Source: Saprospiraceae bacterium
GTDB lineage: Bacteria > Bacteroidota > Bacteroidia > Chitinophagales > Saprospiraceae
Length of the DNA: 34,926 nucleotides
Assembly: GCA_020627705.1 (NCBI GenBank)
Contig: JAHDGJ010000026.1
Coordinates: 1 to 34,926 of the forward strand
Direction: 5' to 3'
The position numbers and the translations under genes are program-made. Position 1 is the first letter of the stretch. Each line of letters opens with the position of its first letter. The notes beneath the pieces are model-generated. The model did not search any database. It was not told where the DNA came from and worked only from the letters and a program-made list of their open reading frames with translations. Positions 25,110 through 33,402 of the stretch are shown in pieces.

Positions 25110-27782
25110 ATGAGAACATTCCTAAAGGCAACTTCCTGCCTATTTTCATTATTATGTGCTTTTTCAATCAGTGCCCAAAATCGATGCGCTCATGATACAT
25201 GGCAGCAAGAAGCCATAAAGAACATTGACTACTCCAAGTGGTTAAATCAGGTCAAAGAAGATGTTTTTTCGGAAGTCGATTTAGAGCAAAGAGTTACGTG
25301 TGCCAGCCCATTAATTATTCCAGTTGCGGTTCATTATAATGGTAATGTAAATACATCTAATGTTACCTGTCTTGTGGATAAAGCCTTGGAACAAATAGAT
25401 GTCATGAATGAGGATTTTGGAGCTTATAATGCTGACATCACGAACTATTGTAATATTTCTTCATCATGTTGCGAAGATTATCCGCCAGAGGTATTAAGTC
25501 AAGGTTCTTGTATACAATTTTGTTTGGCATCTATGGATCATCCAGCAGGCGAAACGGTAGTCGGCGGATATGCTATTACCGTAGGAGATTATACGTGGAC
25601 AGGAGGTATTGATGCACCGGCTTGGGCTGGTTATATGAATATTTTTGTTTCAGATGTTTCTCCTCCTGGATTTGGTGGAACTTTGGGAGTGGCACCTTTG
25701 TTTGGAGGTACGGATCCAGATGGAAATGGCTTTTATGTTTTAGCCTCAGCGTTTGGTGGTGCTACGGGGGGCTGCACTTCTGGTACGGGTATTGATACAA
25801 ATGGAACCTATAATTTGGGAAGAACAGCTACACATGAGGCAGGACATTATTTTGGATTAGAGCATATTTTTGCTGGATGCAGTGATGGAGATGGAATTGC
25901 TGATACTCCAGATCAAAGTAATTCTAATTTTGGTTGTCCTACAGTAACAACCAGCTCTTGTACCAACTCATCTAATGATTGTGGCACACCAGATTTTTGG
26001 TTCAATTTTATGGATTACGTTGATGATGATTGTATGTACATGTTTACTGAAGGACAAAGTCAAGTTATGTTCAATGCTGCGAGCCAAGCAGGAGTAGGGA
26101 CGAATGAGGCATATAAATCTGATGTTACCGCTTGCGCTTCTTCTGATTTGCCAACTTATGCACCAACTTATCCTAGTGGGTGCCCATCTTCAGATGTCCC
26201 GACGGCAATTTTTTCTCCAGCAACAGGGTCCTTTACACTTTGTCCTGGTGAATCAATCAGTTTTACAGATGAATCTACAGGATGCGCGTTAACAACATGG
26301 GCTTGGACCTTTAGTGGCGCAGGTGTTTCGCCAACTACGTCAAGTATGCAAAACCCAACGATCACTGTTAGTAGTAGTGGTACTTTGAGTGTAGACTTAG
26401 AAGTATCAAACGCCGGAGCTAGTTCTCCAGTAGAATCGGCTTCTTATACCGTAACAGTATTAGACGCTTCTGATCCAATGTGTAATGATTGTGGATCTAC
26501 GTTTACAGACACTGGAGGGACTGGAGGGAATTATGGAAATGGTGAAGATGAAACTTGGACCTTTTGTGCACCAACAAGTCAAGTAGTTGAATTAAACTTT
26601 TCATCTTTTGACATTGAGAATAATGCAACCTGTACGTGGGATGTAATGGAAGTATTTGATGGCCCAACCATATCTTCTCCGAGCATGGGTGCTTTTTGTG
26701 GTCCTGATTTGGGATCAGCTCCAGGAGGTGGTTGTATAGAAAGCACAGGTACTTGTATTACAGTACGTTTTACTTCTGATGGTACTGTCAACAGAGGAGG
26801 TTGGGAAGCAACTGTAAATTGTCTTAGTGCACCAACATGTAGTGATGGAATTCAAAACGGTAATGAAAGAGGTATTGATTGTGGAGGTACTTGTGCGGCA
26901 TGTGGATGTGGAGATAATTTTACTGACCCTGGTCAAGATTGTGGATACGCCAACAATGAAAATGTTACCTATACTTATTGTGCCCCTTCAGGAGAGACAG
27001 TCACAGTAAATTTTACTTCTTTTAGTATTGAAAATGAGACGAATTGTGCCTACGATGGTTTAACTGTGTATGATGGGGCTTCTGATGCGGCTGCAAATCT
27101 TGGCACATTTTGCGGTACCAATGCCCCGGGTGGAGGGTCAATAACTTCCACTAACGAATGTTTGACTTTTGTTTTTACCTCAGATGGATCTGTTGCGGGT
27201 GATGGATGGGATGCCAACATTGTCTGTTCGGTTGTTCCAGTAAATTGGAAGTCTTTTGATGCGCACCTTAGAGATGAAGTAGTGGTATTAGATTGGATTA
27301 CTGCTTCAGAAGTAAACAACAAAGGCTTTACTATCGAAAGAAGTTTAGATGCAGAAAATTTTGTTGAAATCGGTTTTGTAGAAGGGAAAGGAAACAGCAG
27401 TTTAGAAAATGTCTACCGATTTGTAGATGAAAATGTTTTAAGCAACAAAATATATTACTACCGACTAAAGCAAGTCGATTTTGACGGTGCTTTTGAATAT
27501 TCTAATGTGCGTTTCGTACGGACACAAGCGGTAGAGGTGGATAAAAATGAGCTTTTTGTTTATCCTAATCCAAGCAATGGCATCATTTATATCAACGCTT
27601 CAATCTCAGATGAATACGAAATTGAGGTTTTTGATACGAGTGGAAAATCTGTTTGGATCCGAAATATTGATCTTTCTAAAACGGAGGTATCAATTGATTT
27701 AAGCGCCTTGTCGAAAGGTGTATATCGAATGAAAATTCAGGGCACGCAAACGATAAACTGGGAGAATATTGTTATTCTTTAA
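25110..27782 (+). CDS. secreted M43-type metalloprotease with PKD-like, CUB-like and T9SS domains
   Basis: This is an 890-residue exported protein with a signal peptide at 1-22. The protease domain (about 60-345) shows the zinc site HEAGHYFGLEH (His242, Glu243, His246, His252) and the Met-turn region NFMDYVDDDCMYMFTEGQ (Met301), together typical of pappalysin/cytophagalysin (MEROPS M43) metzincins. A PKD-like domain follows (about 362-450). Two CUB-like domains are next (about 460-571 and 599-706), each with paired Cys and an FTSDG strand. They are joined by the CSDGIQNGNERGIDCGGTC linker found in many Bacteroidota secreted proteins. The end holds the same spacer module (709-804) and sorting domain (815-890, VYPNPSNGI to SKGVYRMKI) as the other two cargo genes. 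It probably digests external protein. Confidence 0.9.
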   Translation: MRTFLKATSCLFSLLCAFSISAQNRCAHDTWQQEAIKNIDYSKWLNQVKEDVFSEVDLEQRVTCASPLIIPVAVHYNGNVNTSNVTCLVDKALEQIDVMNEDFGAYNADITNYCNISSSCCEDYPPEVLSQGSCIQFCLASMDHPAGETVVGGYAITVGDYTWTGGIDAPAWAGYMNIFVSDVSPPGFGGTLGVAPLFGGTDPDGNGFYVLASAFGGATGGCTSGTGIDTNGTYNLGRTATHEAGHYFGLEHIFAGCSDGDGIADTPDQSNSNFGCPTVTTSSCTNSSNDCGTPDFWFNFMDYVDDDCMYMFTEGQSQVMFNAASQAGVGTNEAYKSDVTACASSDLPTYAPTYPSGCPSSDVPTAIFSPATGSFTLCPGESISFTDESTGCALTTWAWTFSGAGVSPTTSSMQNPTITVSSSGTLSVDLEVSNAGASSPVESASYTVTVLDASDPMCNDCGSTFTDTGGTGGNYGNGEDETWTFCAPTSQVVELNFSSFDIENNATCTWDVMEVFDGPTISSPSMGAFCGPDLGSAPGGGCIESTGTCITVRFTSDGTVNRGGWEATVNCLSAPTCSDGIQNGNERGIDCGGTCAACGCGDNFTDPGQDCGYANNENVTYTYCAPSGETVTVNFTSFSIENETNCAYDGLTVYDGASDAAANLGTFCGTNAPGGGSITSTNECLTFVFTSDGSVAGDGWDANIVCSVVPVNWKSFDAHLRDEVVVLDWITASEVNNKGFTIERSLDAENFVEIGFVEGKGNSSLENVYRFVDENVLSNKIYYYRLKQVDFDGAFEYSNVRFVRTQAVEVDKNELFVYPNPSNGIIYINASISDEYEIEVFDTSGKSVWIRNIDLSKTEVSIDLSALSKGVYRMKIQGTQTINWENIVIL

Positions 27783-27792
27783 CCCTGATCAT

Positions 27793-28788
27793 TTAGCCCA
27801 ATAAGTCGTTTAAATGATCTATTTCATGTTCTTCAAGAATCTGAAATAGATCATTTTTTTTGTGCCATTTGCCAAGGTATTCTTGTTCGGACTGTCCTGG
27901 AGTAGGGATTAAAATAGCTTTTTTTGAAAGAGCAGAAAGGTCCATTAAGGTGGTGTAACCGGTTCGGCTTAGTACTAGTTTGGAAGCATTGAGAAGTTGA
28001 TTTAGTTTTTTGCTTTCTAGGAAATTGTGCATGGTAAGGTTTGGGCTATAAGGCGGTGCTGCTTCTTTTTGGGTTCCACAAACAAAAGCAATATTCAGAT
28101 CTTTTCTTTTGGAAAGAATATCTAATAATTTGGATTCTAATATCGTTCTCTTCGGTTCTGGTCCCGATAGGACAACACAGACATCGAATATGAGATCCAT
28201 ATCTTGTTTGGTAAATCGAGAAAGACCTCCAAGAAATTTCACATTGACCAAATCTTTGTTTTTGGAAAGTGCACCTGAAAGGCGATGATCCTTAAAGTCA
28301 GGAACCCAAACCTCATCAAATTTTTTAATAAAAAAGCTGTTAGCAGCATTACTTAGAGCACGTACTAATTTATTGTCAAATTGAAGATTCAGTTGATGTG
28401 TAATAAGAATGTTCTTAGCGTTTTTGCTCCGAATACCATACCTGCAATCTGAGATAATGAGGTCAAACTTTTCTTTCTCTTGTAACCGATCAATACGTTT
28501 TTTTTCAGCCCTGAAGATTTTTGCAAATTTTGGAAACTGACTTAAAATGTTGAAGGCCAAACTGCGGTGCTTGTAATGTACCATGTATGCTGGCAGTTCG
28601 ACAAAAGCTAAGCGGGGAAACTCCAGCCTTAATAGGTTTAATGCTTCTTTATCTGTAGCAATAGTAACATTACACTGAGCTTCTAGCAAGTGGTTTATAA
28701 TAGGTATGCATCGGGTGGCATGACCTAAGCCCCAATTTAAAGGTGCAATGAGTACTTTGCTCTTTGGTACAAATAGTTTATTAATCAA
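27793..28788 (-). CDS. MurG-like glycosyltransferase (GT-B fold)
   Basis: This 331-residue cytoplasmic enzyme begins with the nucleotide-sugar enzyme motif VLIAPLNWGLGHATRCIPII, carries a middle FDLIISDCRYGIRSKNAKN segment, and ends with the donor-site half (NASKLVLSRTGYTTLMDLSA, PTPGQSEQEYLGKW). This is the pattern of GT28/MurG-related transferases often annotated as predicted UDP-glycosyltransferases in Bacteroidota. Donor and acceptor are unknown. No ATG is available before residue 49; the best start is TTG at 28788, with an AGGAGG sequence 12 bases upstream that overlaps the rng stop. The 3' end carries the terminator of the opposing metalloprotease gene. It lies 16 bp after rng, as the last gene of the HU operon. 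Confidence 0.82.
   Translation of the reverse strand: MINKLFVPKSKVLIAPLNWGLGHATRCIPIINHLLEAQCNVTIATDKEALNLLRLEFPRLAFVELPAYMVHYKHRSLAFNILSQFPKFAKIFRAEKKRIDRLQEKEKFDLIISDCRYGIRSKNAKNILITHQLNLQFDNKLVRALSNAANSFFIKKFDEVWVPDFKDHRLSGALSKNKDLVNVKFLGGLSRFTKQDMDLIFDVCVVLSGPEPKRTILESKLLDILSKRKDLNIAFVCGTQKEAAPPYSPNLTMHNFLESKKLNQLLNASKLVLSRTGYTTLMDLSALSKKAILIPTPGQSEQEYLGKWHKKNDLFQILEEHEIDHLNDLLG
27812..27861 (+). terminator. intrinsic terminator of the metalloprotease gene, inside the opposing gene
   Basis: AAATGATCTATTTCA (27812-27826) pairs perfectly with TGAAATAGATCATTT (27842-27856). An inner TTCTT-C-AAGAA extends the stem after one mismatch pair, and a T-run continues to 27861. The whole hairpin lies in the 3' coding end of the minus-strand glycosyltransferase gene. 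Confidence 0.85.
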
Positions 28789-28800
28789 AACACAATGAAT

Positions 28801-28806
28801 CCTCCT
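28801..28806 (-). promoter_or_regulatory. consensus Shine-Dalgarno before a TTG start
   Basis: AGGAGG on the minus strand, 12 bases before the TTG start of the glycosyltransferase gene and overlapping the rng stop codon (TAG). Such a full match is unusual in this phylum and supports a non-ATG start. Confidence 0.5.
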
Positions 28807-30355
28807 AATTTAATCGGATTTCATCATTTGCGCTATCGTAAAACTTAAATTGTTTTAAATGAAAGTTTTCATTCGTAGCGGTTTTCAGCCACTTCCCATA
28901 TTTTCTCCACCATTTCATTCTCAAGCTTGGTAGACCTTTCGTAAGGTAACTTACAATAAATGGATGTGCTTCCAATTTTAACTTAGAAGAAGGTTTATTG
29001 TTTAGAATAAAATCAAAATCTCTTTCAATTTGGTCCATTACCAAAATACTTGGAGTAGACTTTCCAGAACCATCGCAGACTTGACAAGTAACGTCGGTTT
29101 TAATTTTTGTTGCCGGCTTTACCCGTTGACGCGTAATTTGCATTAACCCAAACTTACTTAAGGGAAGAATAGTGTGTTGTGCACGGTCATTCTTCATAAA
29201 TTCTTTCATGGCCTTGTAAAGCTTAGAACGATTATCATTACTTCTCATGTCAATGAAGTCAATAATGATCAAACCTCCGATATCTCTTAGTCTCAATTGA
29301 CGCGCTATTTCTTGGGCTGCTTCTAGATTTACCTGGATAGAAGCATCTTCTTGGTTTTTCTTTATCATTTTAGGCCCACTGTTCACGTCAATGACGTGCA
29401 TGGCTTCTGTGCCTTCAATAACCAGATACACACCACTTCGTAAAGTCGAAGTTTTGCCAAAAGAGGCCTTGATTTGTCTGTTTATTGGAAAGGCATCGAA
29501 AATGTGCCTTTTTCCTTTATACTGAGAAACAATCTTGACTCGTTTCGGAGCTATTTGTTTCATGTAATTTTTGACATCTCTGTACAGATTCTCTTCGTTG
29601 ATCACAACTTTTGTGAAATTAGCATTGAGCATATCTCGGAGAATGGAGCTTGCCTTATCAATTTCACTAAGAAGTTTTACTGGCGGTTTGTTTGATTTTA
29701 ACTCAGAATAAATCTGCTTCCATTTTGCTTCTAGCTCGCTAAGCTCTTGGTGAAGGTCTGCTACTTTCTTACCTTTTCCAGCTGTACGCACGATGACCCC
29801 CATTTTTTTGGGACGTATGCTATCTACAAGATTTCTTAAACGGACTCTTTCTTCTTGGTCGTTTATTTTTTTAGAAACGGCAACAATGTCATTGAAAGGT
29901 GTCAAGACCAAAAATCTACCTGGTATGGTAATTTCACAACTTAATCGTGGTCCTTTGGTTGAAATAGGCTCTTTCAAGATCTGTACTAAAACAGGGTCTC
30001 TTTTTGAAAGCACCTGATCAATCTTTCCAGATTTTAAAATGTCTTTTTCTAACTGAAAGCTCTCAAGCAAATGGGAATTATGATTACCATTCATTGCTTG
30101 TTTAGTGAACTTCACTAATGATTTTAATTGCGGCCCAAGGTCAGTATAATGAAGAAATGCATCTTTATCATGACCAATTTCGACGAATGCCGCATTAAGT
30201 CCGGGCATAGTCTTTTTGATGTAGCCCAGAAAAATATCTCCTACAGAAAAGTTATCACTGGTTTTTTGCTGATGTAGCTCAACCAACTTGTTGTTCTCAA
30301 GAATAGCAACTTCTACTTCTGAAGGAGTTGAATTAATTATTAACTCCTTATCCAC
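28805..30355 (-). CDS. rng: ribonuclease E/G-family endoribonuclease
   Basis: This 516-residue cytoplasmic endonuclease acts in rRNA maturation and mRNA decay. The N-terminal S1 domain (VGDIFLGYIKKTMPGLNAAF, DKDAFLHYTD) leads to the RNase E/G catalytic core. The magnesium-binding aspartates are in HVIDVNSGP (Asp323) and IIIDFIDMRSN (Asp366), and a zinc-link CQVC motif (Cys424, Cys427) sits after the DNase-I-like domain. The length fits RNase G or short RNase E without a degradosome tail. The start is GTG at 30355: homologues begin at this point with XELIINSTPSE, and no ATG is available upstream. It lies 16 bp before the glycosyltransferase gene, downstream of the small basic protein gene. Confidence 0.95.
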   Translation of the reverse strand: MDKELIINSTPSEVEVAILENNKLVELHQQKTSDNFSVGDIFLGYIKKTMPGLNAAFVEIGHDKDAFLHYTDLGPQLKSLVKFTKQAMNGNHNSHLLESFQLEKDILKSGKIDQVLSKRDPVLVQILKEPISTKGPRLSCEITIPGRFLVLTPFNDIVAVSKKINDQEERVRLRNLVDSIRPKKMGVIVRTAGKGKKVADLHQELSELEAKWKQIYSELKSNKPPVKLLSEIDKASSILRDMLNANFTKVVINEENLYRDVKNYMKQIAPKRVKIVSQYKGKRHIFDAFPINRQIKASFGKTSTLRSGVYLVIEGTEAMHVIDVNSGPKMIKKNQEDASIQVNLEAAQEIARQLRLRDIGGLIIIDFIDMRSNDNRSKLYKAMKEFMKNDRAQHTILPLSKFGLMQITRQRVKPATKIKTDVTCQVCDGSGKSTPSILVMDQIERDFDFILNNKPSSKLKLEAHPFIVSYLTKGLPSLRMKWWRKYGKWLKTATNENFHLKQFKFYDSANDEIRLN

Positions 30356-30488
30356 TTTAACGTTTTTATGGAATTCAAAGAGGCCAGAAAAGAGTTGGAT
30401 GTATATATGCTGAAGGGGTGTTAATTATTTCTTTGTTGGGTGTTGATCTTATAATAATGAAACACATCCACAGCTCAAGAGCCTCAAG

Positions 30489-30514
30489 GGAAGGTACCCT
30501 AAAGTGTACCTTCC
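30489..30514. repeat. perfect hairpin between the small basic protein gene and rng
   Basis: GGAAGGTAC (30489-30497) and GTACCTTCC (30506-30514) form a 9-bp stem with an 8-base loop. On the transcribed minus strand no T-run follows, so it is not a standard terminator. It may stabilise the upstream mRNA, mark processing, or weaken rng expression. Confidence 0.6.
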
Positions 30515-30531
30515 TTATTGTATCCTGTTAG

Positions 30532-30624
30532 TTATTTCTTTTTCTTATGTCTGTTCTTTCTAAGTCTCTTTTTTCTTTTGTGAGTAGAGATCTTATGTCG
30601 TTTTCTTTTTTTACCGCAAGGCAT
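30532..30624 (-). CDS. 30-residue highly basic ribosome-type protein (AURKAIP1/COX24-like)
   Basis: This tiny gene encodes MPCGKKRKRHKISTHKRKKR followed by LRKNRHKKKK, with 22 of 30 residues Lys, Arg or His. I recognise it as the short basic protein found throughout Bacteroidota that matches the AURKAIP1/COX24 domain, the domain of mitoribosomal protein mS38. A ribosome-bound role is therefore the best inference. The start is 11 bases after the stop of the TPR gene and the stop is 176 bases before rng. It sits in the HU-TPR-rng operon next to an RNA-processing enzyme. Its small size means it is easily missed by gene callers. Confidence 0.85.
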   Translation of the reverse strand: MPCGKKRKRHKISTHKRKKRLRKNRHKKKK

Positions 30625-30635
30625 AAAATTTATGT

Positions 30636-31439
30636 TTATTTATTATTAATTAGTTCTGTACACTTACTAACGAATTTTTCTACCAAAGAAGTTTCATTTT
30701 TTTTGGTATACGCTTCCGCTAAAAGGCAAACTGTAGTTTTATTATTCGGATTTATCTCGTACGCTTCATTCAATCTCTCCAAAGCAGTATCAATTTGATT
30801 CGTTTGAAGCGCCAATCTTCCCAATTGATTTAAAACCTTTGGAGTACCTGGGTAATCTTTTCGCAATTGAACCAATTGAAGAATACCTGTCATTGGATTG
30901 TCTTGTGGAGGCATTTCAACAAAGACCAAAGCCTTGTTGATTTTATAATCTATATTATCAGGATTTAGAGAGATCGCATTGTCAAAAGCTTTTAAAGCTC
31001 TTGATTTACAGTATTGCTTTACTTTATCTTCTGTTTCATTCTGGATACCGTAATAATACGTGGATCCTGTAATGCCCCATGATTCTGCATCACTTTTATC
31101 TTTTGCAATTTCTTCAGCATAATAACCCGCAACTGCCGGTTGACCTGCTTTAAACCATTGGCTAGATAAAACCTCTCTTAAAGAATCTTTCGCTATGCTG
31201 TCTTGTTCTTGGTGGTATTGCAACTCTAAAGCTTCAAGAAATTGCTTCACTTCAAGCGCAAGATCATTGTTTGCCTCTTTTTTTAAGATTTGAATGTTTG
31301 TACTTTCAAAATTTGCAGCTCTTGACTTTTCAAGCAGCTTTTGCTCTTGGGGTTTTGTGTCTAATACAAAATATAACACACAAAACACCAAAATGCTAAA
31401 AAGCAAAATACCAATAGGATATTTACCCCTATTACTCAT
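30636..31439 (-). CDS. membrane-anchored TPR-repeat protein
   Basis: This 267-residue protein has one N-terminal membrane helix (residues about 8-25, YPIGILLFSILVFCVLYFVL). The rest faces the periplasm and contains at least three tetratricopeptide repeats: WGITGSTYYYGIQNETEDKV, KAFDNAISLNPDNIDYKINK and TALERLNEAYEINPNNKTTV. No catalytic motif is seen. The start overlaps the HU stop region by eight bases, so the two are co-translated. Equivalent HU-TPR pairs appear in other Bacteroidota, to my recollection, which suggests a conserved but unexplained link. TPR repeats imply a scaffolding or assembly role; the partner is unknown. Confidence 0.82.
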   Translation of the reverse strand: MSNRGKYPIGILLFSILVFCVLYFVLDTKPQEQKLLEKSRAANFESTNIQILKKEANNDLALEVKQFLEALELQYHQEQDSIAKDSLREVLSSQWFKAGQPAVAGYYAEEIAKDKSDAESWGITGSTYYYGIQNETEDKVKQYCKSRALKAFDNAISLNPDNIDYKINKALVFVEMPPQDNPMTGILQLVQLRKDYPGTPKVLNQLGRLALQTNQIDTALERLNEAYEINPNNKTTVCLLAEAYTKKNETSLVEKFVSKCTELINNK

Positions 31440-31737
31440 TGCCTTCTGGTAAGGATGTCACCTTTTCTTTTACTTGGTCCGTAAAAATTTTAGCAGGCTT
31501 AAATGCCGGAATATAATGTTCTGGTATTTCTATTGCTTTATTCTGCTTAATGTGACGTCCGATTTTCTTAGCTCTTTTCTTAATCACAAACGAACCAAAA
31601 CCTCTTACATATACATTTTCACCTCCTGAAAGCGAAGCCTTAACTTCATTAAAAAACATTTCCAATGAAACCAATACATCCACTTTAGGGACACCTGTCT
31701 TTTCTGAAATAATGTTAACTAGATCAGCTTTTCTCAT
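31432..31737 (-). CDS. HU/IHF-family DNA-binding protein
   Basis: This 101-residue nucleoid protein has the N-terminal helices with MRKADLVNIISEKTGVPKVD, the VYVRGFGSFVIKKRAKKIGR saddle, and the C-terminal IPEHYIPAFKPAKIF strand. The usual bacterial RNP tip of the DNA-intercalating arm is replaced by RHIKQNKAIEIPEH, a form common in Bacteroidota. HU and IHF both fit this family and cannot be separated here. It is the first gene of a five-gene operon, and a good promoter candidate lies upstream. Confidence 0.93.
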   Translation of the reverse strand: MRKADLVNIISEKTGVPKVDVLVSLEMFFNEVKASLSGGENVYVRGFGSFVIKKRAKKIGRHIKQNKAIEIPEHYIPAFKPAKIFTDQVKEKVTSLPEGNE

Positions 31738-31769
31738 TCTATCTGTTTGATTTAGAATTAGTTATGCTA

Positions 31770-31801
31770 AAAACTTATGATTTTTCACAAGGGACTGCAA
31801 A
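31770..31801 (-). promoter_or_regulatory. candidate Bacteroidota promoter for the HU operon
   Basis: On the minus strand TTTG (plus 31798-31801) precedes TAAGTTTT (plus 31770-31777) by 20 bp, fitting TTTG-N19-21-TAnnTTTG with one mismatch at the last base. The HU start lies about 33 bases after the -7 box, consistent with a short leader. Confidence 0.5.
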
Positions 31802-31927
31802 TTTCGCAATTTATTTGACTTGAAGAAACATTTTATTTGCTTTTTCGAGCGGCTAATTTGCAATAATTAGCTATTAATCAATATGATATGCTCTGTAGAT
31901 GCAATATTTATACCTAAATATCATTAG

Positions 31928-31935
31928 TATCTTTG
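31928..31935 (+). promoter_or_regulatory. candidate -7 element for yicC-gmk-apaG
   Basis: TATCTTTG fits the Bacteroidota -7 consensus TAnnTTTG exactly, 17 bases before the chosen yicC ATG. No good -33 TTTG is present upstream, so support is partial. If real, it rules out the longer yicC reading from 31899. Confidence 0.3.
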
Positions 31936-31952
31936 TTTCTAAAATACATTCT

Positions 31953-32819
31953 ATGATTTTATCTATGACAGGTTTTGGTAGGGCGAGTGCAACGTATAAT
32001 GACAAAGAAATTAGTGTGGAGATAAAATCCTTGAATGGAAAGACCACTGATTTAAGATTGAAAGTTCCCAGCAACTTTCGAGATAAAGAAATTGAAATCC
32101 GCAAGTTAATTATGGAGGGTACGAAGCGTGGAAAAGTAGATGCGTCGGTTGTGGTTGATTCAAAATATGGTGAAGAAGAATATGCCCTTAATAAAGAATT
32201 GTTTACAAAATACTACACCGAATTGAAGGAATTGAACCTTGCGGATGGAGGAGATTATATGCAATCCATATTGCGCATTCCCAATGTTATAAAAACGGAA
32301 GTAAAGGACCTTGATAAAGAGGAGTGGAATAAAATAAAAGAAGTAGCATTTCTGGCCTTGTCAAAATTAAAAGAATACAGAAAAGCGGAAGGACAAGCAA
32401 CAAAAGAGGATTTTGAAAAAAGTGTACGTGTAATTATTGATAAGCTTGAAGAAATCGAGCCTTTTGAAAAAAGTAGAATTGATAAGCTTAAAATTCGATT
32501 AAACAGCAAATTGGAGGAGTTTTTACAATCCGAAAGGGTAGACCAAAATCGTTTCGAACAAGAAGTGGTATACTATTTAGAAAAATTAGACATTAATGAA
32601 GAGAAGGTTAGACTGCGGCAACACTGTCATTATTTTTTGGATATCATAAATGGAAAGGCTGATGTAAATGGCAAAAAACTTGGATTTATTGCTCAAGAGA
32701 TGGGTAGAGAAATAAACACTCTAGGCGCTAAAGCCCAGGACGCAAACATTCAACAAAGAGTCGTTGCTATGAAAGATGAATTAGAAAGGATCAAAGAGCA
32801 AGTACTAAATATTGTTTAA
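31953..32819 (+). CDS. yicC: YicC-family endoribonuclease
   Basis: This is a 288-residue protein of the YicC family, reported as endoribonucleases acting on small RNAs. It has the N-terminal signature MILSMTGFGRASATYNDKEI, the ISVEIKSLNGKTTDLRLKVP strand and the C-terminal FIAQEMGREINTLGAKAQDA motif, ending ERIKEQVLNIV. The start at 31953 is chosen because the family begins with the MxxSMTGFG motif; a longer reading from 31899 adds an unconserved hydrophobic piece. It precedes gmk by eight bases, an adjacency shared with many bacteria. gmk and apaG follow closely, so the three form an operon. Confidence 0.92.
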   Translation: MILSMTGFGRASATYNDKEISVEIKSLNGKTTDLRLKVPSNFRDKEIEIRKLIMEGTKRGKVDASVVVDSKYGEEEYALNKELFTKYYTELKELNLADGGDYMQSILRIPNVIKTEVKDLDKEEWNKIKEVAFLALSKLKEYRKAEGQATKEDFEKSVRVIIDKLEEIEPFEKSRIDKLKIRLNSKLEEFLQSERVDQNRFEQEVVYYLEKLDINEEKVRLRQHCHYFLDIINGKADVNGKKLGFIAQEMGREINTLGAKAQDANIQQRVVAMKDELERIKEQVLNIV

Positions 32820-32827
32820 GCACACCA

Positions 32828-33400
32828 ATGTCAAAGGAGTTTAAAGGAAAAATGTTTGTTTTTACCGCGCCTTCAGGTGCTGGAAAAACAACGGTAGTTC
32901 GGCATTTATTGAAAAAATTTGACCATTTAGGTTTTTCTATTTCAGCAACGACTAGAGATAAACGCAAGGGAGAAAAGGATGGAAAGGATTATTACTTCCT
33001 TTCTGTGGAAGAATTCAAAGCTAGGAGAAGATCAAGAAAGTTTGTCGAATGGGAAGAAGTGTATGAGGATCAATATTATGGTACGTTAAAATCGGAAGTT
33101 GAAAGACTATGGGCAGATAAAAAACATATCGTTTTTGACATTGATGTTAAAGGTGCACGTGCAATCAAGAAGAAATATGGAGATCAATGCTTAGCAGTGT
33201 TTATTTGTCCCCCAGGTGTTGAAACATTAATTGAAAGATTAACGAATAGAAATACAGAATCTGAGAAGAGTTTGAAGAAAAGAATTTCAAGAGTCAAGCG
33301 AGAGATGAAATTTCAGAATAAATTTGATAAAGTTTTAATTAACGACCTTCTTGAAGTTACGCTTGAAGAAGCCGAAATTATTGTGGAAGATTTTATATAA
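32828..33400 (+). CDS. gmk: guanylate kinase
   Basis: This 190-residue enzyme phosphorylates GMP to GDP with ATP. The P-loop APSGAGKTT is at residues 14-22. GMP-binding and lid segments include ISATTRDKRKGEKDGKDYYF, EWEEVYEDQYYGT and HIVFDIDVKGARAIKK. The sequence ends in the usual short helix (AEIIVEDFI). Length and motifs match the family, with no missing residue. It lies between yicC (gap eight bases) and apaG (gap two bases). Confidence 0.97.
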   Translation: MSKEFKGKMFVFTAPSGAGKTTVVRHLLKKFDHLGFSISATTRDKRKGEKDGKDYYFLSVEEFKARRRSRKFVEWEEVYEDQYYGTLKSEVERLWADKKHIVFDIDVKGARAIKKKYGDQCLAVFICPPGVETLIERLTNRNTESEKSLKKRISRVKREMKFQNKFDKVLINDLLEVTLEEAEIIVEDFI

Positions 33401-33402
33401 AC

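Noticed and set aside
30547-30798. 83-residue plus-strand ORF
   Set aside because: Antisense shadow of the basic 30-residue gene and the TPR gene; the composition is the complement of Lys-rich codons.
31899-31952. Upstream extension of yicC
   Set aside because: Adds an unconserved hydrophobic piece before the conserved MILSMTGFG start and would begin upstream of the best -7 element.
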